A DNA stretch of 64,000 nucleotides from contig VDFB02000003.1 in NCBI GenBank assembly GCA_007258455.2, forward strand, positions 40,427,986 through 40,491,985. Direction: 5' to 3'. The DNA is from Sequoia sempervirens. Its lineage: Eukaryota; Streptophyta; Pinopsida; Cupressales; Cupressaceae. This document shows positions 1-9,951 of this stretch, one piece after another. The notes under the pieces are model-generated. The model was given only the letters and a program-made list of their open reading frames with translations, was not told the DNA's origin and did not search any database. The translations under genes were made by a program, and so were the position numbers. How positions within the stretch are numbered: the first letter of the stretch is position 1; every line of letters starts with the position of its first letter.

Positions 1-687
1 AATCATTGCAGCCCAGTTGAAATAGTCTTTTCCTTCCAGCACGAGGTTGATGTAATAGAACATCCAGGGCTCGAAAATAAATGATTGTGGGCAGCCTCCA
101 ACTCGACTCAGCATCATAATAAGGTCGCAGTACTCCTGCTTCAAGTCATCTGCAATAATTTGTTTTGGAAACTTCGTTCGAGAAGGCTTGGGATTGATCA
201 TCCAGTGAGTATTGATTGTCTCCATGCATCTCTCGAATGTTGAAGGATACATTCGCTCAACTCGCTCTCTGGATTTGTAAACCATGTTTCTGTGCACTGG
301 GATCCCGAAAGCTTCACCAATGGCTGAAGGAGTGAGATTAGCAAGTACTTGTCCATCTGGTGACATGATTGACCTATGATCTTTCTCATAGCAATTGGCG
401 CACTCCATCATCAGCTCCGAACACTGAATGGCTGGTGGGAAACCAACAGCTGCATATAATCCGCTTCGAACAATATTGTGCAAAGTGTTCGAAGGTCGAT
501 GACTTCCAATCCCCAACATTCTGTTCTTGAAAGTTTCGAGGTTGATGGAGCCCAAGTTGGTATCTGTCAGCTTGCCTAACTTCGAAATGAATTTTGACTC
601 TGGCATAAATGTCTTGCTCAACTTCTTTATAACCGCTTGCCTGGATGCACCATTGTTGTCTTTGCCAGTCACCCTTGCCTCAGCCAT
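1..687 (-). CDS. Unidentified ORF, first 229 codons, runs off the window
   Basis: An ATG at 687-685 opens a frame with no stop through base 1, so at least 229 codons are present and the 3' end lies outside the window. It is not recognised. Visible in the protein: a basic N-terminal third, a Cys-rich stretch near residues 89-104 (C89, C96, C99, then KDH), a conserved-looking LTPSAIGEAFGIPVHR near 118-133, and an aromatic, hydrophobic segment QSFIFEPWMFYYINLVLEG near 201-219. No RT, integrase or protease motif is seen. The start is chosen because a splice-acceptor-like TTGTTTTGCAG abuts the ATG. A TATA box and a repeat-rich leader lie upstream on the same strand. Long open frames are rare in this decayed window, so the gene may be young or under constraint. 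It may be an accessory protein of a retroelement or a host-derived gene; function unknown. Confidence 0.6.
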   Translation of the reverse strand, partial: MAEARVTGKDNNGASRQAVIKKLSKTFMPESKFISKLGKLTDTNLGSINLETFKNRMLGIGSHRPSNTLHNIVRSGLYAAVGFPPAIQCSELMMECANCYEKDHRSIMSPDGQVLANLTPSAIGEAFGIPVHRNMVYKSRERVERMYPSTFERCMETINTHWMINPKPSRTKFPKQIIADDLKQEYCDLIMMLSRVGGCPQSFIFEPWMFYYINLVLEGKDYFNWAAMI

Positions 688-712
688 CTGCAAAACAATA
701 GACATTCATCAG
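688..712 (-). other. Putative 3' splice site before the unidentified ORF
   Basis: On the minus strand the sequence ATGTCTATTGTTTTGCAG directly precedes the ATG at 687. It has a T-rich tract and a consensus CAG acceptor. An AT-rich stretch with possible branch points lies just upstream. It implies that the leader is spliced and that the exon begins at the start codon. No donor was assigned. Confidence 0.45.
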
Positions 713-774
713 CAAATTAATTTATAAAATAAATAAAACATTGTGCAGGGGCTGCAGTCGACTTCAGGAACTTG

Positions 775-1290
775 AGAAGCTGCAATAACATTTCTTATTC
801 GCAAACCTCAGCTTCTTCTCTTCAACAGATTTTGAACTTCAATACTTAGAAAATATTTCTAAGTAAACTTTAACTTCAGAAACTTAGCAACTTCAATCAG
901 CAATTGTAAATTCGTACTTCTTCAACTCAGCAAGTTTGCACTTCACTAACTTCAGTAACTTCGCTCTTTGAATTCACACCTCTTCAATTCCAAATCAGCA
1001 AGTTCGCACCTCAATATACTCTTCTTACTTCAAGGCGTCCTCAGCTTCAGCAATATGATCTTCTTCAAGCCTCAGCAATATCTCTCTTTAAGTCGAAATT
1101 TCTTCAATCAACCTTCAGCAGATTCGAACTAGTGTCACAGGAACTTCCAACGCCTTTCACCCAGCAACCTTCAGCAAGTAAAATTTTGAGCTTCTTCAAC
1201 AATTGCAGCAAAAAAAATCGAACTTCTTCAGCACTTTAGTCTTCAGCAACTCACTGCAATGTCTAACTCAGAGCAAATCGAACTCTTTCA
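775..1290 (-). repeat. Degenerate GCTGAAG / TTGAAGAAG repeat leader
   Basis: On the minus strand this half-kilobase is built from many imperfect copies of TTGCTGAAGAAGTTCGA and shorter GCTGAAG and TTGAAGAA pieces at irregular spacing. It lies between the TATA box at 1316-1330 and the acceptor at 688, so it would be the transcribed leader of the unidentified ORF. The GAA-rich, purine-rich composition resembles exonic splicing enhancers (inference). It has no long ORF. Confidence 0.55.
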
Positions 1291-1315
1291 GCTGTGAAAA
1301 AGAAGTGAAAAACTT

Positions 1316-1330
1316 CTCAATTTTATAGCC
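1316..1330 (-). promoter_or_regulatory. TATA box upstream of the unidentified ORF
   Basis: The minus strand reads GGCTATAAAATTGAG here, a good TATA match. Transcription would start about 30 bp on, near 1290, at the upstream edge of the repeat leader. A weaker GGCTATAATTGG lies about 30 bp further upstream. Confidence 0.5.
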
Positions 1331-2379
1331 AAAAATTGAATTCTAGAAGGAGCCAATTATAGCCAGTACATTAAATTTCCACTACTCCACTTCAAGAATT
1401 CGAATTTTCCCTCTCTAGTATTTTTGACACTTGTCCGAGAATCTCAACCTTCTAGTAGTTCAACTTTGACTGGCATCTTTTGAATTCACTTTCGAAATTT
1501 TTTTTTAATTTAAACTCATCAATTTAACAATTTCTATTCACCAACCGAAGCTCTGCCTTGCAAATTTAAATTTTAATCATCTCTGATGCTCTGGAAAATT
1601 CATCCATGAAGAATTCGATCGAAATCATCTAGGCAACTCACTTCAAATTCGTTGTCCGGAGAAAATTATCTTGAAAACACATTTTATTCACTTTGCCTTA
1701 GAAAATTTTAAAATTTTCCCTTAGGAAAACTCACAATTCGAGCACCGATTAAATTCCTCATGCTGAAGGTCTTGGCGAAGCGCGGAAGACATGGAAATTC
1801 ATCTATCATCACAAATGTTCAGTACCCAGAAGAAAATTTTATCCGAAACGTGATGTATCCATGGGTACACAACGAACGGGTTCATTTAATTTTTTAAATT
1901 TTGAACCTTAGAAAAATATTATTCCACCAATTTAAATCCGTTCTTCATCTCTGTGAACATTCCGTTGCTCAGACTTGAGAAATTTTAAATTCATCCTGCA
2001 TTGTCATCGCCTTCTTCTCTGAAAACTTTGCTCGTGCCTCAAGAAAATTCACCACCTTGAGTTCTAGGTGTATTTTCTAAGGAAGAAAATACTTTGCCTT
2101 AGAAAAATTTTAAATCACTTTGAAAATTTTGCCTCAGAAAAAATTTCGCCTCGGAAGTTTTTATATTCAACTTTGATCACTTTGCCTGTGAGAAAAATTT
2201 ATTTCACTTAGGACTTCCTGCAAGCACATCATATTTACTTCCATCATCTTCAACGCCTAGGAACTTTGTTTTATTCATCACCTTGCATTTTATTTCACAC
2301 TTGAAAAATATTTTCACTTGAAGCTCCAACGCCTTAGGAAAAAATTTCATCACATCATTTCACATTTTAGTTCACCACC

Positions 2380-3290
2380 CTAGGCGCATAGCATACTTGA
2401 AGCAAATTAAAACCACGCCTAGCTTTTTGTTTCACCCTTTGGCAATATTTTCTAACACCTTATAACACTTACCACCTTGGGCGTATATAGCACTTGAAGA
2501 AGAATATTGCCACGCCTAGCACTTACCTTGCTTTGACCACGCCTTGGAGTATTTTACTCACCTTTTACCTCATTCACCACCTTACCTTCACTTTTACCAC
2601 CTTCAACTTGGGCGCATTTTGGCTAGCATGGAGGATGACTCTTCAACTTCCCGTTTTTTGTCTTCACTTGACCTCATTTGGGCGCATTTCCACATAGGTG
2701 AAGGATGAAAATTGTTGACTTGTTGACTTGCTTTCATTTTGGGCGCATTTTGATGGGTGAGGACGACGAATTCCTTTGACTCCTTTGACCTTTTGTTGCA
2801 TGGGCACATTTTTCATGTAGAGGAGGATGAAACTTATAACCACGTCCTTTTGTGACCTTTCAACTTCTCCTTTTTTGTCCTTACATGCCCTCTTTTGTGC
2901 GCATTTTGCATAGGGAGAGGGATGAAAAACTTTGACTCATTTGACTTCTTCTCTTTTTGGGTGCATTTGGAGAGTGGTGGAGGACGAGTTCTACACTTAG
3001 CCAATTTTCTAACTTTCATCAGCTTCCCTTGGGCGCATTTTGGCATAGCTACAGGATTTGGTGTACAACTTTCTGTTCTCAAGCATAGAGCATTTGGCAT
3101 AACTGAGGATGAAGGTGGTGGCTTTTCTTTGACTCTCTGGCACAGAGCATTTTGGCATAATTCTGAGGATGAAAATTGTTGGCTCTTTGACTCTCCAAGC
3201 ATGGGCGCATTTGGCGGCTAGGAGGTGGGTGATCCTCGCCATAATTTTTTGTAACACACTTTGGAGTTGGGCGCATTTGTATTCTTTGCA
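2380..3290 (-). repeat. Array of ~60-90 bp modules with GGGCGCATTT core
   Basis: On the plus strand the core TGGGCGCATTT, often followed by TGGC, a short spacer and GAGGATGAA, recurs near 2610, 2681, 2741, 2801, 2898, 2959, 3030, 3090, 3150, 3203 and 3268, with several decayed cores. Spacers hold phrases such as TTTGACTC. Below 2600 the array grades into a module with CACGCCTAG and CGCCTTAGGAAAA. Short ORFs in this stretch arise from the repeat and are not genes. Confidence 0.7.
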
Positions 3291-4512
3291 GAGCTTTCTA
3301 GCCTTAGAATTTTTATGCTTTCTGCTGAGTTGGCTTGAGCTTTACCCATGCATGACTGCAGGATGACTTTCATGTACATTTTCTCGACTTTGCGGTTGTC
3401 ATGCCACTGCTATCTATAAGTAGAATCTCCGATTTGCATCTCACAGGCTTCGAGCGATTTGAAATTTTAAACCGCGCATCCTCCTAGAGCCTTGTTACTA
3501 TTGACACTGCTACTTTTAGTCGGCCTGCTATTTTTAGCCCATTTTTTAAGGTGATTTACTATAAATAGCAACTGCTTGCTTCTGATAGTTCCACTGCTCC
3601 GATTGACTTGAAATTTGAATGGCGTGCTCCTCACCATGTGACTTTTTACTTTTTCGACAGCCGAGCGCATGCAACTAATTGCTATTTTAACTGTTTTTAG
3701 TGACTTACCATAAATAGTAAATTGCTCCATTTGACTTGAAATTTTACTGACAAATAGCACAAGAAGGATCTTGAGTCCTTGATGGTTTGATTTCAAAAAT
3801 TATTTTGCCCCTCTTTTTCAGTCCGAAACCCTAATTTGCTGCATGCATATCCGATGATCTCACCGGTTTATTCTCGTTTACCATTGCATTGCGATGTTTC
3901 GTGATTCTAAAGTGCTACAAGGCGGTGCAGAACGCTAAAATAGTAAGTTCATACTGGTGATTATCTCCATTTGCATGTCACACCATCGCGAGAAGCTCTC
4001 AGAAAAACCACAGGAATCATCGACATGCGAAAACTCGACGTACAACCCTAAAAATAACCTCTACAGAAGGTGAACTCAGTTGTATCGTTTTGCATGCTAT
4101 ACGTTCGAAGGCCATAAACCGGAAGGAATATGTGACATGTGAAAACTTCGGCATCAAGCCTGAAGGTGCTTGAGCGGGCGCTAAAAATAGAAAGTTGTCT
4201 GTTTTAGGTCAAATTTTGCACCGAAGCGACTGTTTACATATTACGAATGTGGTATGGTAGCAGATCTCAAAATCTTGTGGTTACTGTAATTGCACACTTA
4301 CTAAAATAATGATATAAATTTGATGAAAATACATTGAGAACTCTTTGGGCCTCGACTTAACAATGTTAAGCTCTGTTTTCAATTTACTCACTTCGTTCGA
4401 CCTCGGACTGACCAGGAAAGATGAAACCCTAATTTTCAGACTTGGCCAACATTTCACGTTTTAAGCTCAATGACGGGCACAATCCTCGAAAGGCAGACAT
4501 CAGAAAAGAGAC

Positions 4513-4533
4513 AGAGAGAGAGAGAGAGAGAGA
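4513..4533. repeat. (AG)n microsatellite
   Basis: A run of AG dinucleotides just inside the start of LTR-like block 1. The same tract occurs at the matching place in block 2 (10040-10058, as TC). Confidence 0.9.
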
Positions 4534-4620
4534 AAAACCCAAGCCAAAAGACCAGAATGGAGCAAAAATTAGGGGGTCCCCATTTTGAATGGGGCGATGT
4601 GTGAAAACGGTCACAACACA

Positions 4621-5344
4621 TAGGCGCAACCATTGGGGCATACAAAACAATTTGATTCTGGTAGATTTTTCCTTGGAACAACTTGATTTGGATATGAACC
4701 ATCTGGTTTTGCATTTTTGATGAGAATTGGTTAACTGCTAGTGAATTTGAGGTAGTTGGGTGTGGAGTCGAGCATCTATCAAGTGGCAACTCAGTACTTC
4801 ATTCGTATTGATTAGGTTCCTCTTCCTATTTGCATTACATAAGCTTGTGTAGGGTCTGCTTTTGCAATCTTTACAATCGTTGTCTTTACAACATCATTAT
4901 AATTCGACATTTCAATTGGCATTACATTAGGAACTATAATTGTTGTATTGCTGGCATGGTCATTGTAATCTTATCATATTCAAGGCAATCTGCAATTAGT
5001 GTATTGGCAAAGTATTGTAATAGTGAGGTTACAATTCATGTATACTGGAGATAAGGCTTTGCATGACAAATGTTTGTCAAAATGTCACTTGACTGTATAA
5101 GCTTATTTTGAAGGAAATAATTGGGGTAATTACATTTCAGTCATCTAAGAGTCCTTGCATTACATATTCAATTGTATTTTCAATCCTTCGCATACTTTAG
5201 TTAAAGCTTGTTTATGCATTGTATGTGGAAAAGAAAACAAGAGAAACCATTTACCGGCTAAAAGAAGGTTGCACAACAACTGTTTGATGAAATGCCAAAC
5301 CACACAAATTGAAAATTTTAGATCAGAATTTGCAAGTGTCATTA
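4621..5344. other. Non-coding spacer between block 1 and the gypsy relic
   Basis: AT-rich sequence with no convincing gene. On the plus strand 5267-5308 encodes AQQLFDEMPNHTN, which resembles the start of a plant PPR motif, but an in-frame TAA lies just upstream and nothing else in the stretch extends it. It may be a PPR gene scrap or chance. Confidence 0.4.
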
Positions 5345-5841
5345 CATGAAATCGGAAAAAAGTGTGCAAACTTCGTGAGTCTATCAACCACAACATAAAT
5401 GCAATCCTTGCTCTGGGTTTTGGGTAAGCCCGTGATGAAATCCATGGATATGCATTCCCATTTCCGATTGGGAATAGATAGGGGTTGTAATAAACCTGCA
5501 GGGAAGGAGTGCTTTTGCTTGTTCTGCTGGCACGTAGGACACTCTCTCACATACCTGAGTACCTTTGATTTGATCCCTTTCCAAGTAAACTGCTTCCTAA
5601 TCTTCTTGTAGGTTTTAAAATAACTTGGATGACCTACCATAGGGGCATCATGAAAGGCTCTCATTATCCTCTTCTTCATAGAGGATCCCGACACGAGAAA
5701 AACCCTTCCTTTGTAAATGATGAGGCCATTCACAAGGGTGTACCTATCATCTGCAACTGTACCATCAATGAGATTGGAAGCCCACTTATCCTTAGCATAC
5801 TCAACAACAATCAAATCTCTCCAATTATCAATAACCCTCAC
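5323..5841 (-). pseudogene. Integrase N-terminal relic
   Basis: A 172-codon open stretch holds the HHCC zinc-binding domain (AFHDAPMVGHPSYFKTYKKI, then CPTCQQNKQKH) and the first catalytic Asp in CISMDFITGLPK. It runs to LTKFAHFFPI and then into unrelated sequence and a stop near 5340, so the second Asp and the Glu of the DDE triad are missing. Confidence 0.85.
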
Positions 5842-5910
5842 CTAGAGAGCACAAGTAAGGCCTTCTAGAAAGGGCATCGGGAACTACATTCTTCTTACCC
5901 TTGACATAGG

Positions 5911-7137
5911 CTATGTCAAAATCATATGCCTGCAACTTGCTGACCCACTTTTGTTGCCGATTGTTGAGGTCATGTTGACCAAGGCATGCATGATGGCTAA
6001 CATTTCCTTATCATAAATGTTGTAACCCCTCTCAGGACCCTGAAGTTTCTTTCTCTCAAAAGCGATTGGGTGCTTATCTTGCATCAAGACAACACCAATG
6101 CCTTCTCCTGAGGCATCACATTGTAGCTCAAAAGGCCATGTGAAATCCAGAATAACAAGTACCAAACAAGAGCTCATCAACTGTTTGAACTTCTCAAAAT
6201 ACTGTTGTGCTCCTGGAGTCCAAACAAATGCCCCCTTTGTCAAGTCTGTAAGTGGGGATGCTTGTTGTGAAAATCCCTTGACGAAGCAACAGTAGAAACG
6301 AGATAACCCAAAGAATTCCTTAAGCTGTGTGAGATTCATGGGAGGAGGCCAGTCAACTATAGCCTTCACCTTCTCGGGATCCATCTTGACTCCCTTGGCA
6401 CTGATGATATGCCCCAAGTACAACAACTCTCTCATGCCGAAGTTGCATTTTGATTCCTTGGTGTATAGAGATTCACTCTCCAATGTGCCCAACACTAAAT
6501 CCAGATGTGCTAAATGATCATCTCAAGTCTTGTTGAAGACTAGTATATCATTGAAGAAGACAAGGACTGTCTTCCTAAGCTGATCCCTGAAGACCTTGTT
6601 CATACAGGACTGAAAGGTCGCTGGAGCATTGGTTAGGCCGAAAGGCATAACCATAAACTCATAGTGACTGTAATGGAAATGAAACGTTGTCTTCTCCACA
6701 TCCTCCTCTCTAACCCGAATTTGGTGATAGTTGAACTGAAGATCTATCTTGGAAAAGAAACAAGCTCCAAGCAACTCATCAATCTGCAGAATTGGGTACC
6801 TATTATTTATAGTCTTCTCATTCAATGCTTTGTAGTTGATACACATCTGCAAAGTGCCATCTTTTTTCTTCACCAGGACAATGGAAGACACAAAGGGATT
6901 TAGTCTGATGTGGCCCATCTCCAGGAGTTCCTTTATCGTCTTCTCGATCTCATCCTTCATACTCTTGGGGTGCCTGTGGGGAGTAATAATGACCAGCTTA
7001 GCATTGTCCTCAAGCTCTATAATGTGCTCAAACCCTCTGTCGGGTGGTCTCCCATGAGGTAAACTCTCAAACACCTTATTGTGTTTGTCTCTCACTGCTT
7101 TTATGTCGGGTGGATACTCATGCTTTTGCTGCTCAAC
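5911..7137 (-). pseudogene. Reverse transcriptase and RNase H relic
   Basis: RT landmarks are present: KIDLQFNYHQIRV, MPFGLTNAPATFQ, and FFNDILVF in place of the FFDDILVY seen in the intact relative, so the first Asp of the catalytic pair is Asn. A TGA replaces the Trp of NKTWDDHLAHL. RNase H begins with LQCDASGEGIGVVL and YDKEMLAIMHAL, then jumps to sequence lacking the third catalytic region, an internal deletion. It continues to the QNVVADALSRRP-like end beyond a frame change. Confidence 0.85.
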
Positions 7138-7629
7138 CTATGATGGCAAGGTATAACACTCTGCAACCCACTCAACTTGATCATGCCTGATCAATCTCTC
7201 CATTCTCCTAAGTGAGATAACTCTAAGAGTCCCATCTGACACACCCCTCAATACATGTTTCCTTCCATGGACCTCAAATTTCATCTCCATAGCTCGCAAG
7301 TTGAGGGTAAACTCACCAATAGCATGAAGCGACTTCATGCCAAGTATAACATCCAACTCTCCCATGCTAACCACATAAAATTCTTCTTGGAACTCATACT
7401 CGTTCGGCTGCAATGTGAGATTTTGAATCATTCGGTTACATTTGAGTGTAAACCCATCAGCTACTCTCACATTGAATCCCTTGAACTCCTCAGCCTTGAG
7501 TCCACGCCTAGCAACCAAGCCCTCATCTATGAAATTGTGAGTAGCTCGTGTATCAAGCAATGTAACCACATGCTGCCCACTCAAGACTCCTCTAATCCTA
7601 AAGAATCCTTCTCTCTGAATGCTCAAGAG
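7138..7629 (-). pseudogene. Retropepsin-like protease relic
   Basis: A 162-codon open stretch contains LLDTRATHNFID near residues 24-35. The catalytic Asp is kept but the invariant Gly of the D-T-G triad is Arg (CGA), which should inactivate the aspartic protease. Downstream VILGMKSLHAIGEFTLNL matches the flap and C-terminal region of gypsy proteases. It ends at a TAG where the related element carries glutamine-rich linker, and RT follows in the same polyprotein. Confidence 0.8.
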
Positions 7630-8113
7630 TTAGAGCTATAGGTGGCACTTCTTCCCTTTCTTTTTCTGACTCTTCTGATGCATTATCTTCATCATTTTCT
7701 TCCTAATCAGCTTGCTGGTCTGAATTTTCAGAATCTGATTTATCAGCATAAAAATACTCCATCTTATTTGCTTTACCCTAAGAAGAGCGCTTATGACCCT
7801 ATTCCCAAGGCTCTTTGCATTTGAAGCATAGTTTTTGTCTTCTCAAGTCTTTGATGGTCTCATCATTGAGTCTTTGAGGTGGCTTTCTCTACTGATCAGA
7901 AAATTTATTTGGTGCCTTATCTTTAGAGAAGGGAAACGGTTTTGACGGAAACTTGCTTTTTGGGGCAGCAAGCTCCATATCTCGTGCCTTCTTCATAGCG
8001 TCCTGCAATGAAGGTGGATCAAAAGCCTTGATCCAACCACCTAAGGGTTCTAAGAGACCCTCACTAAAAAGCACCACTAATATCCTCTCTGATATACCAG
8101 TAACCATAGTTGA
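7630..8113 (-). pseudogene. gag C-terminal relic with broken zinc knuckle
   Basis: It reads MVTGISERILVVLF, then GWIKAFDPPSLQDAMKKARD and a basic stretch, followed by KLCFKCKEPWE, a stop, then GHKR. The chromovirus knuckle in contig 3 is C-X2-C-X7-H-X-C. Here the last Cys is Arg (CGC) and a TAG interrupts it. Three more TAG codons (after FSDQ, HKRSS and QAD) sit where glutamine would fit. Gag would coat and package element RNA; this copy cannot. Confidence 0.75.
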
Positions 8114-8138
8114 AAAACTCGCCAAGCCCAAAAAACAC

Positions 8139-8183
8139 GACTCGGCAAAAACTCAGCAAAAGCTCGACAAAAACTCAGCAACT
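8139..8183. repeat. Four copies of an 11-bp tandem repeat
   Basis: Imperfect units of the form ACTCGGCAAAA (ACTCAGCAAAA, GCTCGACAAAA, ACTCAGCAAC) lie at the junction between the gypsy relic and the PILS-like island. Confidence 0.75.
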
Positions 8184-8454
8184 TAAAAAATTGCTTAAAT
8201 GTCATTAAAAGCCCTAATGAAAGCCCTGATGATTTACCACATAATTTCATCCCATTCGACCCGTATAACATGTCTGACTATTGTTATATGAATCATTTTC
8301 TTATGATAGTAATACTGATTTTTGAGAAAAATATGTATTTTCCAGTAGTTGTTTATTGCTTTTTTATTTAATAGCAATTGTCTTCTAATATATATATGTG
8401 ATCATCTGGTATGTGTCTTCTTTTTTTCTTCTAATCTTGTTATGAATCTAATAG

Positions 8455-9168
8455 GATAAATTTGAATGCTGTCACACAGCTAGGTTCTGGTATATCTTAC
8501 CTTGTTGAACGCTTGAGATTAAAGCAAATAATGCAACCACCTATTGTAGCTTCTGTAAGTATTTTTTCTTCGGTGTGTTCCCTATCGAAAATTATGAACA
8601 GTTATTTTTACCTTAATTCTTGTTTGTAACAAGAGATGTAATTTTGATATTTGCTCTTTTACATTATTACTATTCTGACTGTTTGAAAAAGTCTAAAGTA
8701 CATCCTTTGCATTTTTATTCCTTTCTCAAGGTTCTAGGCTGAATACAGTCTAGACTTAACACACATTGGCATACCTTTCATAGACAAAATCTGTATGATT
8801 TTCCTTTTAAAGTGTAGCTGCTTACATTAATAAAGTAAAATGCAGAATAAAATTAGCCTGTCACTGGACAGAAAGACAAAATATGGTTTATTTTGTCGTT
8901 AAAGATAAGTTTATGAAGTTTGAATGAAATTAATGTAAGAAAACGATTACATGTATGTCTACATTTTACTAGGGAAAATAAATTGGTCTCTGATAAAGGA
9001 TTCCATTTTTTTATATTTGCAATAGACAAACAGTGGTTTAAATATGTTCTTGTTCTAAATATTGCAGATTTTTGCAATGGTAATTGGTGGCATACCTATT
9101 TTGAAGAGCTTTATTTTGACAGATGATGCACCTCTATTTTTTGTCACTGATAGCTGCATTATCCTTGG
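8455..9168 (+). pseudogene. Two exons of a PIN-LIKES (PILS) type auxin carrier gene, fragment
   Basis: Exon 1 (8455-8554) follows AATCTAATAG and encodes 33 residues including LVERLRLKQIMQPPIVAS; a GTAAGT donor follows. Exon 2 (9068-9168) follows ATATTGCAG and encodes IFAMVIGGIPILKSFILTDD then APLFFVTDSCIILG, with a GTATGT donor. Phases agree (1 in, 0 between, 2 out) and no stop interrupts. QPPI-A-S, the DDAPLFF-TDSC segment and a terminal ILG fit the transmembrane C-terminal half of PILS transporters, ER proteins thought to control intracellular auxin. The expected next exon (after ILG) is not found up to 9951, where an LTR-like block begins, and the 5' exons are also absent. It is a stranded or captured fragment. 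The family call is from memory. Confidence 0.65.
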
Positions 9169-9951
9169 GTATGTTTTATACTACTTTTCCAATGTTTCCT
9201 GGAGCAAAAGATATCATTCTATTACTTTTTCACCAAGGCATGCATTTATGGTATTCCAAACTTGATTAAGCTTGGACAAATATGCTCTGTATTGTGTGGA
9301 ATGTTTAAAGACTACCATAAAAGAGATATAAATTACTTTATTATTTTTGTTTCATGTGAGTCGTGAAAGGAAAATGTTGGTTTCAACAAGGTCAATTCCT
9401 TTAAAAAGAGGCATCATATTAACAACAATAATTTAATAATTTTTGGAGTAAGGTGTGGAAAACAATATAAATATTAAGGACTTCCAATCTCAATTTAATA
9501 GTGACTGCCCACAGATGCTTTATTACTTTCCATATGATTCTGCATTCCACTGTTTGAAATTGTGTGTTTCAAAAGATGTCTCCTCACTATGACGCTTGCT
9601 ACATTAACATAATTCTCCACTTGTAAAAGAATATTATACTTCATTACTACATTGTTTGCACTTTGCATGTTATAGTCCAATATTTTTTGTATACAAGAAA
9701 AAAGTAGTAAATAGACAAGTAATGAAAAAGCTTTACAAGCTCCTTAGTGATCACCAATAAAATATTACGTATAAAGAAAATAAGTTCCATAAATTCTAAA
9801 AGATACCCCCACAATGTACAATAAAGCCCTGTGATGATTCTCGAAAGTTCAGCATTCTCAACTTGAGAACTTCTATAATCATTTTTAAACCATTGGCATT
9901 CATGAGTAGTTAATGTATTATTTGGTTCTTTGGGTGGAATAAGAGAAGGGA
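9169..9951. other. Probable remaining intron or spacer of the PILS-like fragment
   Basis: AT-rich sequence after the exon 2 donor. No further PILS exon is visible. A 61-codon minus-strand frame at 9495-9680 was not recognised. The stretch ends at the TGTGTTGTGACC start of LTR-like block 2. Confidence 0.4.

Larger units (their letters stand above)
750..4620 (-). mobile_element. Large LTR-like block 1 (U3-like body)
   Basis: The block begins on the minus strand with TGTGTTGTGACC at 4620 and is homologous throughout to the oppositely oriented block at 9952-13966. Order on the minus strand: a GA/CT microsatellite, a region of TACTATTTTTAGTA-like motifs, the GGGCGCATTT array, a second module built on AGGCGTGG, a shared AACCCGTTCGTTGTG segment, then the TATA box near 1320. 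The TG start and internal promoter fit an unusually long LTR with a U3 over 3 kb. I found no certain 3' end or primer site, so the LTR label is inference and the 750 boundary is approximate. Confidence 0.5.
5345..8113 (-). mobile_element. Truncated Ty3/gypsy relic, internal part only
   Basis: Minus-strand pieces in order gag end, protease, RT, RNase H and integrase N-terminus, all close to the chromovirus at 53729-62897. The relic starts within gag at MVTGISER and stops within integrase just after the first catalytic Asp. No LTR of that family flanks it. It is broken by stops (mostly TAG), an internal RNase H deletion and active-site losses, so it is long dead. It sits between the two outward-facing LTR-like blocks, next to the PILS-like exons. 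Confidence 0.85.

Noticed and set aside
2603..3276. Short ORFs of 65-122 codons on both strands
   Set aside because: They arise from the GGGCGCATTT module array; repeats in several frames and both strands mimic coding potential.
5267..5308. PPR protein gene
   Set aside because: Only about 13 residues (AQQLFDEMPNHTN) fit, an in-frame stop lies just upstream, and no neighbouring PPR repeats are seen.
9495..9680. 61-codon minus-strand frame beside the PILS-like exons
   Set aside because: No recognisable motif, no promoter or splice context; identical in both copies only because the whole island is.
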